NCBI RefSeq assembly: GCF_006385595.1
Contig: NZ_CP041046.1
Location: forward strand, 3,162,001 to 3,226,000
Length of the DNA: 64,000 nt
Reading direction: 5' to 3'
Source: Luteibacter pinisoli
GTDB lineage: Bacteria > Pseudomonadota > Gammaproteobacteria > Xanthomonadales > Rhodanobacteraceae
Part shown: one piece after another, positions 63,705 to 64,000 of the stretch
How positions within the stretch are numbered: the stretch's first letter is position 1
How the letters are laid out: every line of letters starts with the position of its first letter
Translations under genes and position numbers: made by a program
Notes under the pieces: generated by a model
The model's input: only the letters and a program-made list of their open reading frames with translations
The model's database searches: none
Told to the model about the DNA's origin: nothing

Positions 63705-64000
63705 ATGGCTTTCTCTGCAAAGGTCGAGTCGTCCCCGTTCGCCGGCATCAACGTCACCCCACTCGTCGACGTGCTGCTGGTGTTGCTCATCATCTTCATG
63801 ATCTCGGCACCGGTCATTGCGCATAAGAACCGCATCGACCTGCCCTCCCCGTCCGCCTCGGAGGCCAGGCGCCCCGATCCGTTGCGGATCACGGTGGACC
63901 CGGGCGGCATGGTGTTCCTCAACGGCACACTGGTGAGCGATGCCACGCTAGCCACGCAGCTGGACGTCGCGTCCGCCCGGGGCCGCGATGACGCCACGCG
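63705..64000 (+). CDS. exbD: ExbD/TolR-family biopolymer transport protein (3' end outside window)
   Basis: Open at the right edge; 98 codons visible from ATG 63705, with GGGAGG eight bases before. The single transmembrane helix carries the key Asp: INVTPLVDVLLVLLIIFM, typical of ExbD/TolR, with a periplasmic part after IDLPSPSASEARRP (LRITVDPGGMVFLNG). Stator subunit of a proton-motive-force motor for TonB or Tol. Partners lie outside the window or are not seen. Confidence 0.92.
   Translation, partial: MAFSAKVESSPFAGINVTPLVDVLLVLLIIFMISAPVIAHKNRIDLPSPSASEARRPDPLRITVDPGGMVFLNGTLVSDATLATQLDVASARGRDDAT

Overview
The window is a 64 kb piece of a G+C-rich gammaproteobacterial chromosome. Gene order and protein types point to the order Xanthomonadales, most likely Rhodanobacteraceae (Luteibacter/Dyella-like). 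The support is a FimX-type c-di-GMP protein, the rpsP-rimM-trmD-rplS and rpsF-rpsR-rplI operons near dnaB, alr and radA, an Ohr protein, the 2-aminomuconate-type SDR/ALDH/RidA trio, and very long antisense open frames typical of high G+C. The genus is inferred from memory of related genomes, not computed. I see no phage, transposase, CRISPR array, rRNA or tRNA.

Layout. 1-9 kb holds core genes: the tail of fimX, then rplS, trmD, rimM, rpsP and ffh on the minus strand, a ypjD-like gene facing away from ffh, then radA and alr. 9-17 kb carries an orphan CsgG-like lipoprotein, an SGNH hydrolase and a flavin monooxygenase between alr and dnaB, then an alginate-export-type porin and rplI-rpsR-rpsF. 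17-26 kb has iscA and asnS (divergent), a MalM-like lipoprotein, a probable 2-aminomuconate/kynurenine-branch module (SDR, aldehyde dehydrogenase, RidA), N-formylglutamate amidohydrolase, glutathione reductase and a D-amino-acid dehydrogenase-like flavoprotein. 26-32 kb has an NlpC/P60 lipoprotein, ohr, two coupled small membrane proteins, slyD, an MFS transporter, and two paralogous EF-hand proteins flanking a methyltransferase.

32-38 kb contains two DEAD-box RNA helicases (rhlE, deaD), both behind extended -10 promoters, with doxX, rimJ and fghA between them. 37.6-38.3 kb is a non-coding stretch with two long perfect inverted repeats. 38-45 kb looks like a surface module: a response regulator and histidine kinase with overlapping 3' ends, a trimeric autotransporter adhesin and a secreted subtilase. 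45-55 kb has metal- and membrane-related housekeeping genes, a DUF1800/DUF1501 secreted pair, a GH15 glucanohydrolase and a small membrane protein/XRE regulator pair. 55-64 kb has a DUF5916 outer-membrane protein, a divergent LysR/aldehyde dehydrogenase pair, a periplasmic cyclophilin, an 80-residue ubiquitin-like protein of low G+C, a DUF3014 protein, an RDD protein and the start of an ExbD/TolR gene cut by the right edge.

The most unusual object is the ubiquitin-like ORF at 61432-61674. It has the beta-grasp sequence pattern of ubiquitin, no C-terminal Gly-Gly, about 52% G+C by hand count, and no conjugation enzymes beside it.
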